From NCBI GenBank assembly GCA_017303575.1, contig JAFLCL010000017.1, forward strand, positions 1-64,000: a stretch of DNA of 64,000 nucleotides. Reading direction: 5' to 3'. The notes under the pieces are model-generated. The model ran no database searches, was not told the origin of the DNA, and saw nothing but the letters and a program-made list of their open reading frames with translations. The position numbers were made by a program, and so were the translations under genes. Source of the stretch: Deltaproteobacteria bacterium (GTDB taxonomy: Bacteria; Myxococcota_A; Polyangia; Polyangiales; Sandaracinaceae). This document shows, piece by piece, positions 43,406-52,417 of this stretch; the first letter of the stretch is position 1, and the number at the start of each line of letters is the position of its first letter.

Positions 43406-44671
43406 TCAGAAGAGCACGGGATCCGTCGCGACGATGCCGGGGTCTTCGACCAGCCACTCGAAGCCGTCGATCAGCGCGAGTGAGTCGAGATCGGGATCGC
43501 TCGAGTCCCAGATGGCGAAGCGCAGTGTGATCTCCGCGCCACCCGTCACGGGCACTTCGGTCGAGAGCCAGCCGGTGGATGCGCCGATGGTGCCGTCGCT
43601 CCAGCCGAACGGATCGACGCCGCACTCCGCGCTGCCGTCGAAGCTCGTGCCCGAGAGCGGGCCGCGACCGAGCGGGCATGCGAACGCACGACCGCCGTGG
43701 GTGCCGGGCTCGCACGCGCGCAAGAGGCTGTTGTTCACGCTGACCTTGTTGCCGTCGGCGTCGAACACGAGGTTGCCGTCCGGCGAGCCTGCGGGGCGCG
43801 GCTCCATCAGCACCACGAAGAAGTCGTTGTACTCGGAGCAGATGAAGTCCGGGTACTCGTAGGTGAAGAAGCTCGAGCTGAAACGGAAGCCGCGTGCGTT
43901 GCTCGGCGCGCGCACGCGCAGCTCGAGCGCGATCGGATCGTAGACGGGCCCGGTGCGCACGCCGGGGCACGCGCGCGACTCGGGATCGAGCCCGCTCGGA
44001 CGGCCGCCCTGCGGATCGTCGCCCATCCAGTCGCAGCTCGACGTGTAGCCCGGCTGCCCGCTCGCACGCGCGACACCGGACGACAGCGCGAGCATCGATC
44101 GCCCCGCGCGTGGCGTGAGCGCGCCGAAGCTCGTGACGTTGCCCTGCTGCAGCATGCTCGCGGGCGTGCCGGTTCCATCGGCACGCGTCCATCGCGCGTC
44201 GAGCACGCCCCAGCCTCGCGCGCCCTCAGCGAAGCGGCAGAGACCGATCGATCGCGCTGCGTCGCGAGGATCGGTCGAGGCCATCGCGACCGATCCATCG
44301 CAGGTCTCGACCTCCGTCGCGATCGTTCCGTCGCAGTCCTCGTCCACGTCGTTGGTGGGGTCGTCGAACGCCCCCGGATTGACCTGAGGACTGCAGTCCA
44401 GGCAATCGCCGTCCCCAGGTGTCCAGCCGTCACCGTCGAGGTCTTCGGTCGCCGCGCCCGGGGTGCACGGGCCCGAGTCGGGAAGCGGGCCGACGTCGGG
44501 GAGCGGCCCGAACGGCGCATCCGGCGTGCTCGACACCGAGCCCGCGTCCGTCTCGCGCATCGTTGACGGAGGACGGCGTCCGCCGCGTGTCTCCTCGCAT
44601 GCGGAGAGAGCTGCGATCAGACCGACCACCGTCACCACCGACCACGACTGCTTCGACCTTCGCGCGCTCAT
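43406..44671 (-). CDS. Choice-of-anchor L-type lipoprotein with a MopE-like metal-binding segment
   Basis: A 421-residue protein from ATG 44671. Lipoprotein signal WSVVTVVGLIAALSAC (C25), then a Pro/Asp linker and one MopE-like motif (LDGDGWTPGDGDCLDCSPQV, DDPTNDVDEDCDGT). The body (residues 130-421) matches the choice-of-anchor L domain of large surface proteins: GNVTSFGALTPRAGRSMLAL, FRFSSSFFTYEYPDFICSEY and a C-terminal ITLRFAIWDSSDPDLDSLAL. These domains are extracellular and often sit on adhesins or matrix proteins; the ligand is unknown. A weaker sigma-54-like element is at 44694-44709. Confidence 0.82.
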   Translation of the reverse strand: MSARRSKQSWSVVTVVGLIAALSACEETRGGRRPPSTMRETDAGSVSSTPDAPFGPLPDVGPLPDSGPCTPGAATEDLDGDGWTPGDGDCLDCSPQVNPGAFDDPTNDVDEDCDGTIATEVETCDGSVAMASTDPRDAARSIGLCRFAEGARGWGVLDARWTRADGTGTPASMLQQGNVTSFGALTPRAGRSMLALSSGVARASGQPGYTSSCDWMGDDPQGGRPSGLDPESRACPGVRTGPVYDPIALELRVRAPSNARGFRFSSSFFTYEYPDFICSEYNDFFVVLMEPRPAGSPDGNLVFDADGNKVSVNNSLLRACEPGTHGGRAFACPLGRGPLSGTSFDGSAECGVDPFGWSDGTIGASTGWLSTEVPVTGGAEITLRFAIWDSSDPDLDSLALIDGFEWLVEDPGIVATDPVLF

Positions 44672-44693
44672 GCACACCTCGAGCGGGCTCGTC

Positions 44694-44709
44694 CGCAAGG
44701 TGCATGCCC
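44694..44709 (-). promoter_or_regulatory. Weak candidate sigma-54 promoter
   Basis: Minus strand GGGCATGCACCTTGCG has GG and GC at the exact sigma-54 spacing and a perfect TTGC -12 box, but three mismatches to TGGCACG, four bases, TTGCW overall. The predicted start is about 12 bases before ATG 44671. Confidence 0.35.
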
Positions 44710-44766
44710 GAGACACGGCGCGAGACGTCGGAGGTCGGCGTCACGCCAGCGGGGTCGGTCGTCCCC

Positions 44767-45477
44767 TCAGGTCGTGGGGTGCACGCAGCGCTCTGCGATG
44801 TGCGTCCAGCTCGTCGCGTCGGCGATCGACGTGAGCGCGGCCGCGTCGCCGCCATCGAACGTCACCATGCAGCGATCGCCGACCCACACACGCACCGAGG
44901 CGCCACCGCCCGCGCGCGACTCGACCAGGCCCGGTGATCCTCCGAACGCACGCGCGGCGCGCTCCGTCGTGTTGCCGCTCACGTCACGATCGCGAAGCGC
45001 GAGCCCATCTCCTTCGTGGCAACGACACACGTGCATCAGATCGATCAGCCCGACGACGACACGATCTTCGCCGCGCGTCATCGGCCCGCTGATCTGCGAC
45101 GACGCATGGCCCGCCATGCCGCGCCCGATGAAGCTCATCTCACCGAGCGTCCAGCCCTCGGGCGCGACGAACGCATCGGCGAGCGCCTGCACGTCCACCT
45201 CGGACGCGTCGGGGTTCACGCTGGGGCCCGTGCCCCCGATCGGTCGCGTGTCCGCGAGCACGGGGCAGAGCGTGGCGTAGTCAGCGCTGGCCGCGGGCGT
45301 GGCGGTGGTCGCGGGCGCGGGCGTCGTCGGAGGCGGTGCTTCGTTCGCGATCGTCTCGCTGCTCGTCGTGGCCGGTGTGGCGGGCGTCGTCGTCGCCGGC
45401 CCGTCGGCAGGTGAGGAGCACGCGGCTGTCAGCGTGCTCGCGATCACGACACCGCCGACGGTCAGCGTGTTCGTCAT
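44767..45477 (-). CDS. Small lipoprotein, hypothetical
   Basis: A 236-residue protein with a lipoprotein signal (VGGVVIASTLTAAC, C20), a Thr/Pro/Ala-rich spacer of about 50 residues, and a domain beginning YATLCPVLADTRPIGG. It continues APEGWTLGEMSFIGRGMAGH and ends with VWVGDRCMVTFDGGDAAALTSI and CVHPTT. Four cysteines in the mature part could form two disulfides. I do not recognise the family. The gene lies directly after the SDR gene with an ATGA overlap (45474-45477), so it is cotranscribed with it. Confidence 0.72.
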   Translation of the reverse strand: MTNTLTVGGVVIASTLTAACSSPADGPATTTPATPATTSSETIANEAPPPTTPAPATTATPAASADYATLCPVLADTRPIGGTGPSVNPDASEVDVQALADAFVAPEGWTLGEMSFIGRGMAGHASSQISGPMTRGEDRVVVGLIDLMHVCRCHEGDGLALRDRDVSGNTTERAARAFGGSPGLVESRAGGGASVRVWVGDRCMVTFDGGDAAALTSIADATSWTHIAERCVHPTT

Positions 45478-46754
45478 GCGGTCTCCAGCACGGCCTTCAC
45501 GGTGTCCTCGATCCCGAAGCGCGGTGTGAAGCCGAGCTCGCGTCGCGCTCGTGTGTCGTCGACCATGCAGACGTAGCGGATGTGATCGAGCTCGGGGCTC
45601 GGGAACGACGTCATGCGGTAGCGGAACGCGCGCTTGAGGCCCGCCTCGAGCAGGCCGCCCGGCACCGAGACCGGCCTTCGCCCGAGGATGCGGAACACGT
45701 GGCTCAGCGGCACCTCACCGGGACCTCGAAGGTTGAAGATGCCGCGCACGCCGCGTCGCACCGACAGCCGCACGGCCTCGGCGACGTCGCGCTCGTGGAT
45801 CACCTGCACCATCGGATCGAAGCCGAGCGCCTTGAGCGGCCGCTCGAGACGCAGGTAGTTCGAGGGCGCGTTCCGCACGCTGCCCAGGATGTGGCAGGGC
45901 CGCAGGATCACGGTCTCCACCTGCGGGTTCTTCCAGAAGAAGCTCTGCGCGAGGTGATCGACCTCGACGAGATCGCGGATCTCCGAGAAGGCCTGCGCAC
46001 CGAGCAGCGGCGCGTCCTCGGTGAGGAACTGCGGATTCTCGGGGCTCGGTCCGTAGACGTTGGCGCTCGAGAGCACGACGAGCTTGGGCACGCCGTACTG
46101 CGTCATGTACTCGAGCACCTTCTGGAAGCCGACGACGTTCCAGGTGTGGTGCTCCTTCGGGCTCGCGCGGAGGTCGTGCATGATGCCGAGGTGCACGACC
46201 GCGCGGATGCCGCCCGCGCGGAACACGTCGCGCGTCTTCTTGCGACGCAGATCGAATTGGTGGTGGACGATGTCCTTCGGCTTGCCGACGAAGGGGCGTC
46301 GGTCGATCCCGATCACGCGATCTTCGCGGTGCACGAGGCGCGCGACGAGGCGACCGAGTCGTCCGCAGATGCCGGTGACGAGCACCGCGCCATCCCAGTC
46401 GTTCGGCACGCGCGGCGTCGACAGATCGCCCGCGCTCGTCGGTCGGATCGAGGGGCTCTTCTCGCTGCCCGTGATCGCCAGCGGGTCGGGCACGGGCGCA
46501 GCATCGAGCGACACGCTCGTCTCGAAGAACGCACGCAGCTCGCCCGACGCGCTCGGAACTGAGACAGCGGGTGCGCGGAGCGATCCGCTCGACGTGGTCT
46601 CGTGGTTGGCCTGCGAGGGGGATGCCCCCTCGCGCTCCCCCGCACTGCGACTCAGCCCTCTCCGCTCCGCTCCGAGGTCTTCGGGCTTCCGCGGCGCGCG
46701 TGCGGCGGGCCTCGGCCCCGAGGGCCTCTTCGGCATCGTATCGTCGTCGCTCAT
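45474..46754 (-). CDS. NAD-dependent epimerase/dehydratase (extended SDR) with long N-terminal extension
   Basis: A 426-residue protein. Residues 1-115 are a low-complexity Pro/Arg/Ser-rich extension not found in ordinary epimerases. The Rossmann domain starts at about 120 with VLVTGICGRLGRLVARLVH (GxxGxxG-type) and continues IRAVVHLGIMHDL, LVVLSSANVYGPSP and CHILGSVRNAPSNYLR. The usual catalytic Y-x3-K is not evident: the equivalent place reads AFSEIRDLVEVD, with Phe and Arg. The protein may bind a nucleotide sugar or NAD without classical epimerase chemistry. Substrate unknown. Confidence 0.82.
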   Translation of the reverse strand: MSDDDTMPKRPSGPRPAARAPRKPEDLGAERRGLSRSAGEREGASPSQANHETTSSGSLRAPAVSVPSASGELRAFFETSVSLDAAPVPDPLAITGSEKSPSIRPTSAGDLSTPRVPNDWDGAVLVTGICGRLGRLVARLVHREDRVIGIDRRPFVGKPKDIVHHQFDLRRKKTRDVFRAGGIRAVVHLGIMHDLRASPKEHHTWNVVGFQKVLEYMTQYGVPKLVVLSSANVYGPSPENPQFLTEDAPLLGAQAFSEIRDLVEVDHLAQSFFWKNPQVETVILRPCHILGSVRNAPSNYLRLERPLKALGFDPMVQVIHERDVAEAVRLSVRRGVRGIFNLRGPGEVPLSHVFRILGRRPVSVPGGLLEAGLKRAFRYRMTSFPSPELDHIRYVCMVDDTRARRELGFTPRFGIEDTVKAVLETA

Positions 46755-46770
46755 CGATCCCTCGGGGGGC

Positions 46771-49700
46771 TCATTCGAGCCTTCGATAGTAGATGTCGCC
46801 GTTCGAGCACGAGGTATCGCCCGCCGTGCCCGTCGGGCAGTCCGTGCCGCGGCGGTGATCGGTCCACGCCACGTGGATGCGGCTGCCGGAGACGGCGATC
46901 GTCGGCTCCTGGCTGTCGCTCGTGCCGACCGTCGAGCTGTCGAGGCGGTAGTCCTGCGGCTGCCACGTCGCGCCCTGATCGAGCGAGAAGTTCGTGTAGA
47001 CGTCGAGCAGGCCCGAGCGATCGTCGGACCACGCGATGCCGATCACGTTGCCCACGCCCGCAATGGCGAGGTCGTAGCTGCCCGACGCGCCCGGGGCCGT
47101 GCCGGTGTCGACGCGCTCGACCGTGCCGAAGGTCGCGCCCGCCGTGGTCGATCGCACGACGTACGGATCGGGGAAGCCCGAGCGGTAGTCGATCCACGAC
47201 ACGAGCACGTCGCCCGTGTCGGGCGCGATCGCGTGCGGCTCGATCGAGTCGTGATCGAGCGTGTCGCCATCGAGCTTCACGGCGTTCGACAACCACGTGC
47301 TGCCGCTGTTGGTCGAGCGGTTCAGCCAGATGTCGAAGGAGCCGCGATCACGATCGTCGACCCACACGACGTACGCGTTGGTGCCCTCCGCGGCGACATC
47401 GGCGGAGAAGCTCGACGAGCTGCCAGCGGTGGTGCCCGTGTCCATGCGCTGCTCGGTCGCGACGAACGCCGCTGTCGTCACGTTCCATGCGCGGAGGAAC
47501 ACGTCGAGCGAGCCCGAGCGGTTGTCGCGCCACACCACGTAGACGCGATCGGCCGTGGCCGCGATGCGCGGCTGCGCGGCGATGAAGTCCGGCAGGGCGC
47601 TCGTCGAGACCTGCGACGGGGCGCTCCACGTCGCGCCCGAGTCGGTCGAGTGCGAGAGGAAGATGTGGCGGCTGCGCGCGGTGGTGAACGCCTCGTAGGC
47701 CGCGAACATCGTCGTGCCCGCCAACGCGATGCGGACGTTGTACGAGTCGGTCGTGGCTGTCGTCCCGCTGGCGTTCGCGCGGATCTCCGTCGCCGCCGGC
47801 GTGCTGCCTGCGGCGTCGGTCGAGCGGCGCGTCCAGATCTCTCGGTAGTTGGTGCCGCCGCGGAAGTCGGCCCACGCCCAGAGGACGTTGCTCGCGCTGA
47901 ACATCACCTGCGGTCCGAAGGTGTCGCCGTTCGTCGTGTTGAGCCGTGTCGCGGCGTTGAACGACCCGCCGTTGTCGATCGAGCGCGCGTAGTAGACGCG
48001 CGCGTCGAGATCGGGGTCGCGGAAGATCGTCTCGGTCCAAATGACCTGCACGTTGGCGCCGCTCGAGGCGATCACGGGACGGAGCGAGTTCGTCTGGCTC
48101 TGCGTGGACTGGGTGTCGAGACGCCGATCCGTGCCCGTCGGTCGTAGACAACCCTCGTCCGCCGTTCCGTCGCAGTCGTTGTCGAGCGTGTCGCAGCGCG
48201 TCTCGACCATCTGGTAGAGCGCCGGCAGGTCGCAGGCCCATCCCACCGCGCCGCGACACGTGGGCGTTCGGCCCGCGCACACACCGCGTGTCTCTGCGCA
48301 GCTCGGTACGCTCGCGGCGGAGGGCGTCGTCAGGCTGTCGTCCGCCGCGCCGTCGCAGTCGTCGTCCAAGCCGTTGCAGCTCTCGGTGCCCGCGCGCACC
48401 TCGCCCGAGCACACGAACGCCCCGCCTGCGCCACACGCGACAGCGCCGTAGCTGCAGATGCCGACATCCGTCGCGCCGCAGCGATCACCGACACCGCGGA
48501 TCGGCGTGGGCGCGACCGACTCGTCCGTCCGCCCGTCGCAGTCGTCGTCGACGGCGTTGCAGAGCTCGTCGATCGCGCCGATGCCACCGACGCACGTGAG
48601 CGCGCCGCGAACGCACGCGGTCGTGCCCGAGTCGCACGCGCCCGTCGCCACGCCGCAGGTCGAGCCCACCATCGGGTCGGCTTCGTCGATCGCGCCGTCG
48701 CAGTCGTCGTCCACGCGGTTGCACGTGTCGGCCGCGCCGCTCGGCGTGCACATGTACTCGCAGCCCGTGCGCGGATCACCGTCCACGTCGAACCAGCCCG
48801 GATCGCAGTCGGCCGGCCCGAACGTGCACGCGCTCGCGACGCAGCGGCCGCTGGCGTTGGGGAACACGCACGTGCGTCCGCACGCGCCGCAGTTCATCGC
48901 GTCCGTCGCCGTGTCGAAGCCGTCGTCGATCATGCGATCGCAGTCGTCGTCGACGCCGTTGCACACCTCGACGCCGCCTGCGCCCGGCGTGCACGCGTAC
49001 TCGCAGCCGTTGCTCGGATCACCGTCGGAGTCGACGTAGCCCGAGTTGCACGCCGTCAACACGCACACGCTGTCCACGCAGTCGGGCGTGCCGTTGGGGA
49101 ACTGGCACTGCGTCGCGCAGGTGCCGCAGTGCGCGATCTCGCTCGTGAGATCGAAGCCCTCGTCGGTGCGACCGTCGCAGTCGTTGTCGCGCTCGTCACA
49201 GAGCTCGTCGCCGTCGGGCGGACAGCCGTACTCGCAGCCGTTCGCGGGCACACCGTCCAGATCGACCCAGCCGATCTCACAGCGCTCGACGGCGCACTCG
49301 CCCATCGTGCAGCCGGGGAACGCGTGATCGAGCGTACACACCTGACCGCAGCGGCCGCAGTTGCGGGGGTCGCCTTCGAGGTCGAACTCTTCGTCGGTGA
49401 GGCCGTCGCAGTCGTTGTCGATCGCGTCGCAGATCTCGTCACCCGAGATCGTGCAGCCATCGACCGAGCCGCCACCGCCGGTGTCGGGGCGCCCCGCGTC
49501 GGTGAAGACTGCTGCGTCGAGGCGCTCTTCGTCGCAGCCCGAGAAGCAGAAAGGGTCGACGGCGCAGCCCTCCGCGCCGATCGCGAGCACCGTCGTGATC
49601 GCGATGCCCGAGAGCTGTTTCACACGCGTGCGGCCGATCGACGCGCGACGCAGCGAGACCCGACGTCGCGACAGACCGAGCAGCAGGAGGCCCGCGATCA

Positions 49701-52251
49701 CCCAGAGCGCGCGGCTGCTCGTGCTGGGTGCGGAGGGCGCGCCGACCACGCTGCAGAGGCATCCACCGCCGCCCGCCGCGAGACCACGCATCGCGTCGGG
49801 TCGGGGCAGGATGGCGGGATCGATGCACTCGCCCTCGTCGCAGACGAGCGCGCCGGGGCAGCTGATCGCGCGGCAAGGATCATCGACGCAGCTGCCCGCG
49901 CGGCAGACGCGGCCGCGCCCACAGCCCGGCGTGCACGTGTCGGCGACGCAGCGTCCTTCGACACACGTCCGGTTCGCGCCGCACTCGCCGTCGCAGGCAT
50001 CGTCGACGCAGACGCCGTCCTCGCAGAGCGTGCCGATGTCGCAGACCACGTCGCACGTCGCGACGCACGCGCCGTCGCGACAGAACTCGCCGGTCGCGCA
50101 GCTCGTGGTCATGCACGCATCCTCGACGCAGGCGGGCGTGCCGCCCGCTTCGGTGCGGCAGATCTGACCGGCGGGGCAGCCGCGGCCGTAGCAGTTGTCC
50201 TCGACACACGTTCCGCGCACGCAGCCGTAGCCACTGGGGCACATCACGTCGTCGCAGAGGTTCTCGCACTCGCCCGTCTCGGGGTTGCAGACGGACTCCA
50301 TGTCGCACGCCACGCCCGAGCATCGACCCGCGACGCAGTAGCCGCGGATGCCCATGCCCGGATCTCCGATCGACTCGTCGCAGACGCGGCCTGGGGGACA
50401 GGGGAATTCGCCCGGATCACAAGGCGATGCGCAGGTGCACTCGGTCGCGACGCAGGCGCCGCCGGGGCACAGCGGATCGGCCGAGGTCTCTTCGTCGACG
50501 TTGCCGTCGCAGTCGTCGTCGAGGCAGTTGCAGAGCTCGCTGCCGCCGCTCGCTGCGCCCTGACACGCGAGCTCACCCATCAAGCAGCGCGTCGTGCCGG
50601 CGCGGCAGATCACGCCGCCATCGACGTCCGGTCCCGCATCGGGCGGCGGCTCGAAGCCTCCGCCGGGCAGCGGCACACACGAGTCACCGCCGCCGGGGTT
50701 GCCGTCATCGATCACTCCGTCGCAGTCGTCGTCGACGTTGTTGCAGATCTCGTCCGCGGGCAGCGGCGCGTCGCAGTCGACGAACATGCCGGCCACGCAG
50801 CGCTCGCTGCCCACGCCGCACGCCGTCGAGCACGCGCGTGTGATGCCCTCGTCGATCATGCCGTCGCAGTCGTCGTCGAGGTTGTTGCAGGCCTCGACGC
50901 CCGCGGCCGGTGCGGTGCATCCGGAGAACACGCCTCCGCGGCACACCTCGGTGCCCGTGCCGCAGCTGTTGCTGCAGTCGCGCACGAGGCCTTCGTCCAC
51001 GCGGCCGTCGCAGTCGTCGTCGTCCGCGTTGCACACCTCGACGTCGGGCGGCGGTGCCGAGCACGCGCCGAACACGCCGGCCACGCACGTCTCGGTGCCG
51101 CTGCCGCAGTCGCTCGCGCACGCGCGCGAGATGCCTTCGTCGACACGACCATCGCAGTCGTCGTCGGTGTTGTTGCAGGTCTCGAGCGTCGGGGTTCGCG
51201 CCGTGCAGCCGCCGAACGTGCCGCTGAGACAGATCTCGGTGCCAGTGCCGCACGCGTTCGAGCACGCGCGCGAGAGGCCCTCGTCGGTCGAGGCGTCGCA
51301 GTCGTCATCGACCGTGTTGCACGTCTCGCTCGAGGGAACGCGCGCGCTGCACGCGCCGAAGCTGCCCGCCATGCAGCGACGCGTGCCCGCGCCGCACGCC
51401 GTCGAGCAGGCCATCGTGAGGCCTTCGTCGATCATGCCGTCGCAGTCGTCGTCGTCGTTGTCGCAGGCCTCGGGGCGCGGATCGCACTCCGGCACGAGGC
51501 CCGAGCCGCGCACCAGCATGTCCTCGTAGTCGTTGTCGCCGCCGCGGTAGAGATCCTCGAAGCCGAAGTAGAAGGTGTTCACGCGCGTCGCGCTGCGGTG
51601 CACGAGGAAGTGCACGAAGTCGCCGTCGTCGTTGAGCGCCGCGCTCGTGAAGTAGATGCGGTTGTTCGTGTCGAGGCGCCCACCGCACGAGTCGTTCACG
51701 TTCGCGCCCGCGGGATCGCAGCCCACGTCCATCGGACAGCCGGAGGGGAACGTGCCGTCCTCGCTCGTGCCGCCGGTGAGCCGCTCGGGTGAGCGCAGCC
51801 AGAAGCCGATCTGGCGACCGACGCTGAAGCCGGACTGGAGATCGAAGTCCACCGACACGGTGCGCGTGGTCGTGCACGGGCAGTTGCAGGTGGGGTAGGT
51901 GCGGCACCCGAAGATGGTGCGGAGGTTCGCGGGGTTGGTGACGTCCTCCCCGACCCAGAACCAACCGAACGTGTTGCGGTAGCCCGCGCCCTCGCCGATG
52001 TCCGTGAAGCTCACGCGGTAGTGGCCGCTCACCGCGTCGAAGACCGGGCGGTACGCCTCGGGCAGGATCGCCGCGTCGGCGATGGCATCGACCGCCATCG
52101 GCGTTCCCTCCGAGAGGTCGAGGCACTGCTGGAGGCGCGTCGTGACGGGCACGACCGTGCCGTCCGCCTGGTTGATGTAGGCGTGCGAGGCGCTCGGCGT
52201 GGCGACGATCGCGGCGAGGGTGGCGAGAAGAAAGACTGCGGTGCGACGCAT
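46771..52251 (-). CDS. Giant Cys-rich surface protein: DUF4114-like + MopE repeats + MYXO-CTERM, fused to lipoprotein-like MopE/BNR segment
   Basis: A single open frame of 1826 residues from ATG 52251. Signal peptide 1-24 (MRRTAVFLLATLAAIVA). A DUF4114-like domain ends in FYFGFEDLYRGGDNDYEDML (about 235-255). Six MopE-type units follow (EACDNDDDDCDGMIDEG and relatives), then EGF-like C-x-C repeats (to about 815). A MYXO-CTERM-like sorting signal lies at about 827-864: GCLCS, then a hydrophobic stretch, then SRRR. Immediately after comes a second export-like start (V877-KQLSGIAITTVLAIGAEGC), more MopE units, and about 450 residues of sialidase/BNR-like repeats (1375-1826: VIWTETIF, VYYARSIDNGGSF). 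See findings: this may be two fused genes. Confidence 0.8.
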   Translation of the reverse strand: MRRTAVFLLATLAAIVATPSASHAYINQADGTVVPVTTRLQQCLDLSEGTPMAVDAIADAAILPEAYRPVFDAVSGHYRVSFTDIGEGAGYRNTFGWFWVGEDVTNPANLRTIFGCRTYPTCNCPCTTTRTVSVDFDLQSGFSVGRQIGFWLRSPERLTGGTSEDGTFPSGCPMDVGCDPAGANVNDSCGGRLDTNNRIYFTSAALNDDGDFVHFLVHRSATRVNTFYFGFEDLYRGGDNDYEDMLVRGSGLVPECDPRPEACDNDDDDCDGMIDEGLTMACSTACGAGTRRCMAGSFGACSARVPSSETCNTVDDDCDASTDEGLSRACSNACGTGTEICLSGTFGGCTARTPTLETCNNTDDDCDGRVDEGISRACASDCGSGTETCVAGVFGACSAPPPDVEVCNADDDDCDGRVDEGLVRDCSNSCGTGTEVCRGGVFSGCTAPAAGVEACNNLDDDCDGMIDEGITRACSTACGVGSERCVAGMFVDCDAPLPADEICNNVDDDCDGVIDDGNPGGGDSCVPLPGGGFEPPPDAGPDVDGGVICRAGTTRCLMGELACQGAASGGSELCNCLDDDCDGNVDEETSADPLCPGGACVATECTCASPCDPGEFPCPPGRVCDESIGDPGMGIRGYCVAGRCSGVACDMESVCNPETGECENLCDDVMCPSGYGCVRGTCVEDNCYGRGCPAGQICRTEAGGTPACVEDACMTTSCATGEFCRDGACVATCDVVCDIGTLCEDGVCVDDACDGECGANRTCVEGRCVADTCTPGCGRGRVCRAGSCVDDPCRAISCPGALVCDEGECIDPAILPRPDAMRGLAAGGGGCLCSVVGAPSAPSTSSRALWVIAGLLLLGLSRRRVSLRRASIGRTRVKQLSGIAITTVLAIGAEGCAVDPFCFSGCDEERLDAAVFTDAGRPDTGGGGSVDGCTISGDEICDAIDNDCDGLTDEEFDLEGDPRNCGRCGQVCTLDHAFPGCTMGECAVERCEIGWVDLDGVPANGCEYGCPPDGDELCDERDNDCDGRTDEGFDLTSEIAHCGTCATQCQFPNGTPDCVDSVCVLTACNSGYVDSDGDPSNGCEYACTPGAGGVEVCNGVDDDCDRMIDDGFDTATDAMNCGACGRTCVFPNASGRCVASACTFGPADCDPGWFDVDGDPRTGCEYMCTPSGAADTCNRVDDDCDGAIDEADPMVGSTCGVATGACDSGTTACVRGALTCVGGIGAIDELCNAVDDDCDGRTDESVAPTPIRGVGDRCGATDVGICSYGAVACGAGGAFVCSGEVRAGTESCNGLDDDCDGAADDSLTTPSAASVPSCAETRGVCAGRTPTCRGAVGWACDLPALYQMVETRCDTLDNDCDGTADEGCLRPTGTDRRLDTQSTQSQTNSLRPVIASSGANVQVIWTETIFRDPDLDARVYYARSIDNGGSFNAATRLNTTNGDTFGPQVMFSASNVLWAWADFRGGTNYREIWTRRSTDAAGSTPAATEIRANASGTTATTDSYNVRIALAGTTMFAAYEAFTTARSRHIFLSHSTDSGATWSAPSQVSTSALPDFIAAQPRIAATADRVYVVWRDNRSGSLDVFLRAWNVTTAAFVATEQRMDTGTTAGSSSSFSADVAAEGTNAYVVWVDDRDRGSFDIWLNRSTNSGSTWLSNAVKLDGDTLDHDSIEPHAIAPDTGDVLVSWIDYRSGFPDPYVVRSTTAGATFGTVERVDTGTAPGASGSYDLAIAGVGNVIGIAWSDDRSGLLDVYTNFSLDQGATWQPQDYRLDSSTVGTSDSQEPTIAVSGSRIHVAWTDHRRGTDCPTGTAGDTSCSNGDIYYRRLE

Positions 52252-52325
52252 GCGCCGATGGTATCGGAATGCGTACGGGATCGGGCTGCCGAAACCCGCG
52301 CGTCCCCGCGTCGTGACGTGACGAA

Positions 52326-52363
52326 AACGACGCGAGCCCCGGTGGCTGCCGGGGCTCGTCGTC
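52326..52363 (-). terminator. Rho-independent-type terminator of the Cys-rich lipoprotein gene
   Basis: Minus strand forms a hairpin with arms GAGCCCCGG and CCGGGGCTC around a 6-base loop, extended by ACGACG/CGTCGT-type pairing with a 2-base bulge, and followed by TTTTCGT. It lies 55 bases after the stop of the 52418-53440 gene. Confidence 0.7.
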
Positions 52364-52417
52364 AAGCTAGGGTCGGTCGGTGGTGCGGGAGTCGGAGAGT
52401 CGGTCGAGACGAGATCT

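Noticed and set aside
49129-51792. 887-residue plus-strand ORF, Val/Ala/Arg-rich
   Set aside because: Shadow of the D-C-D repeat region of the minus-strand surface protein.
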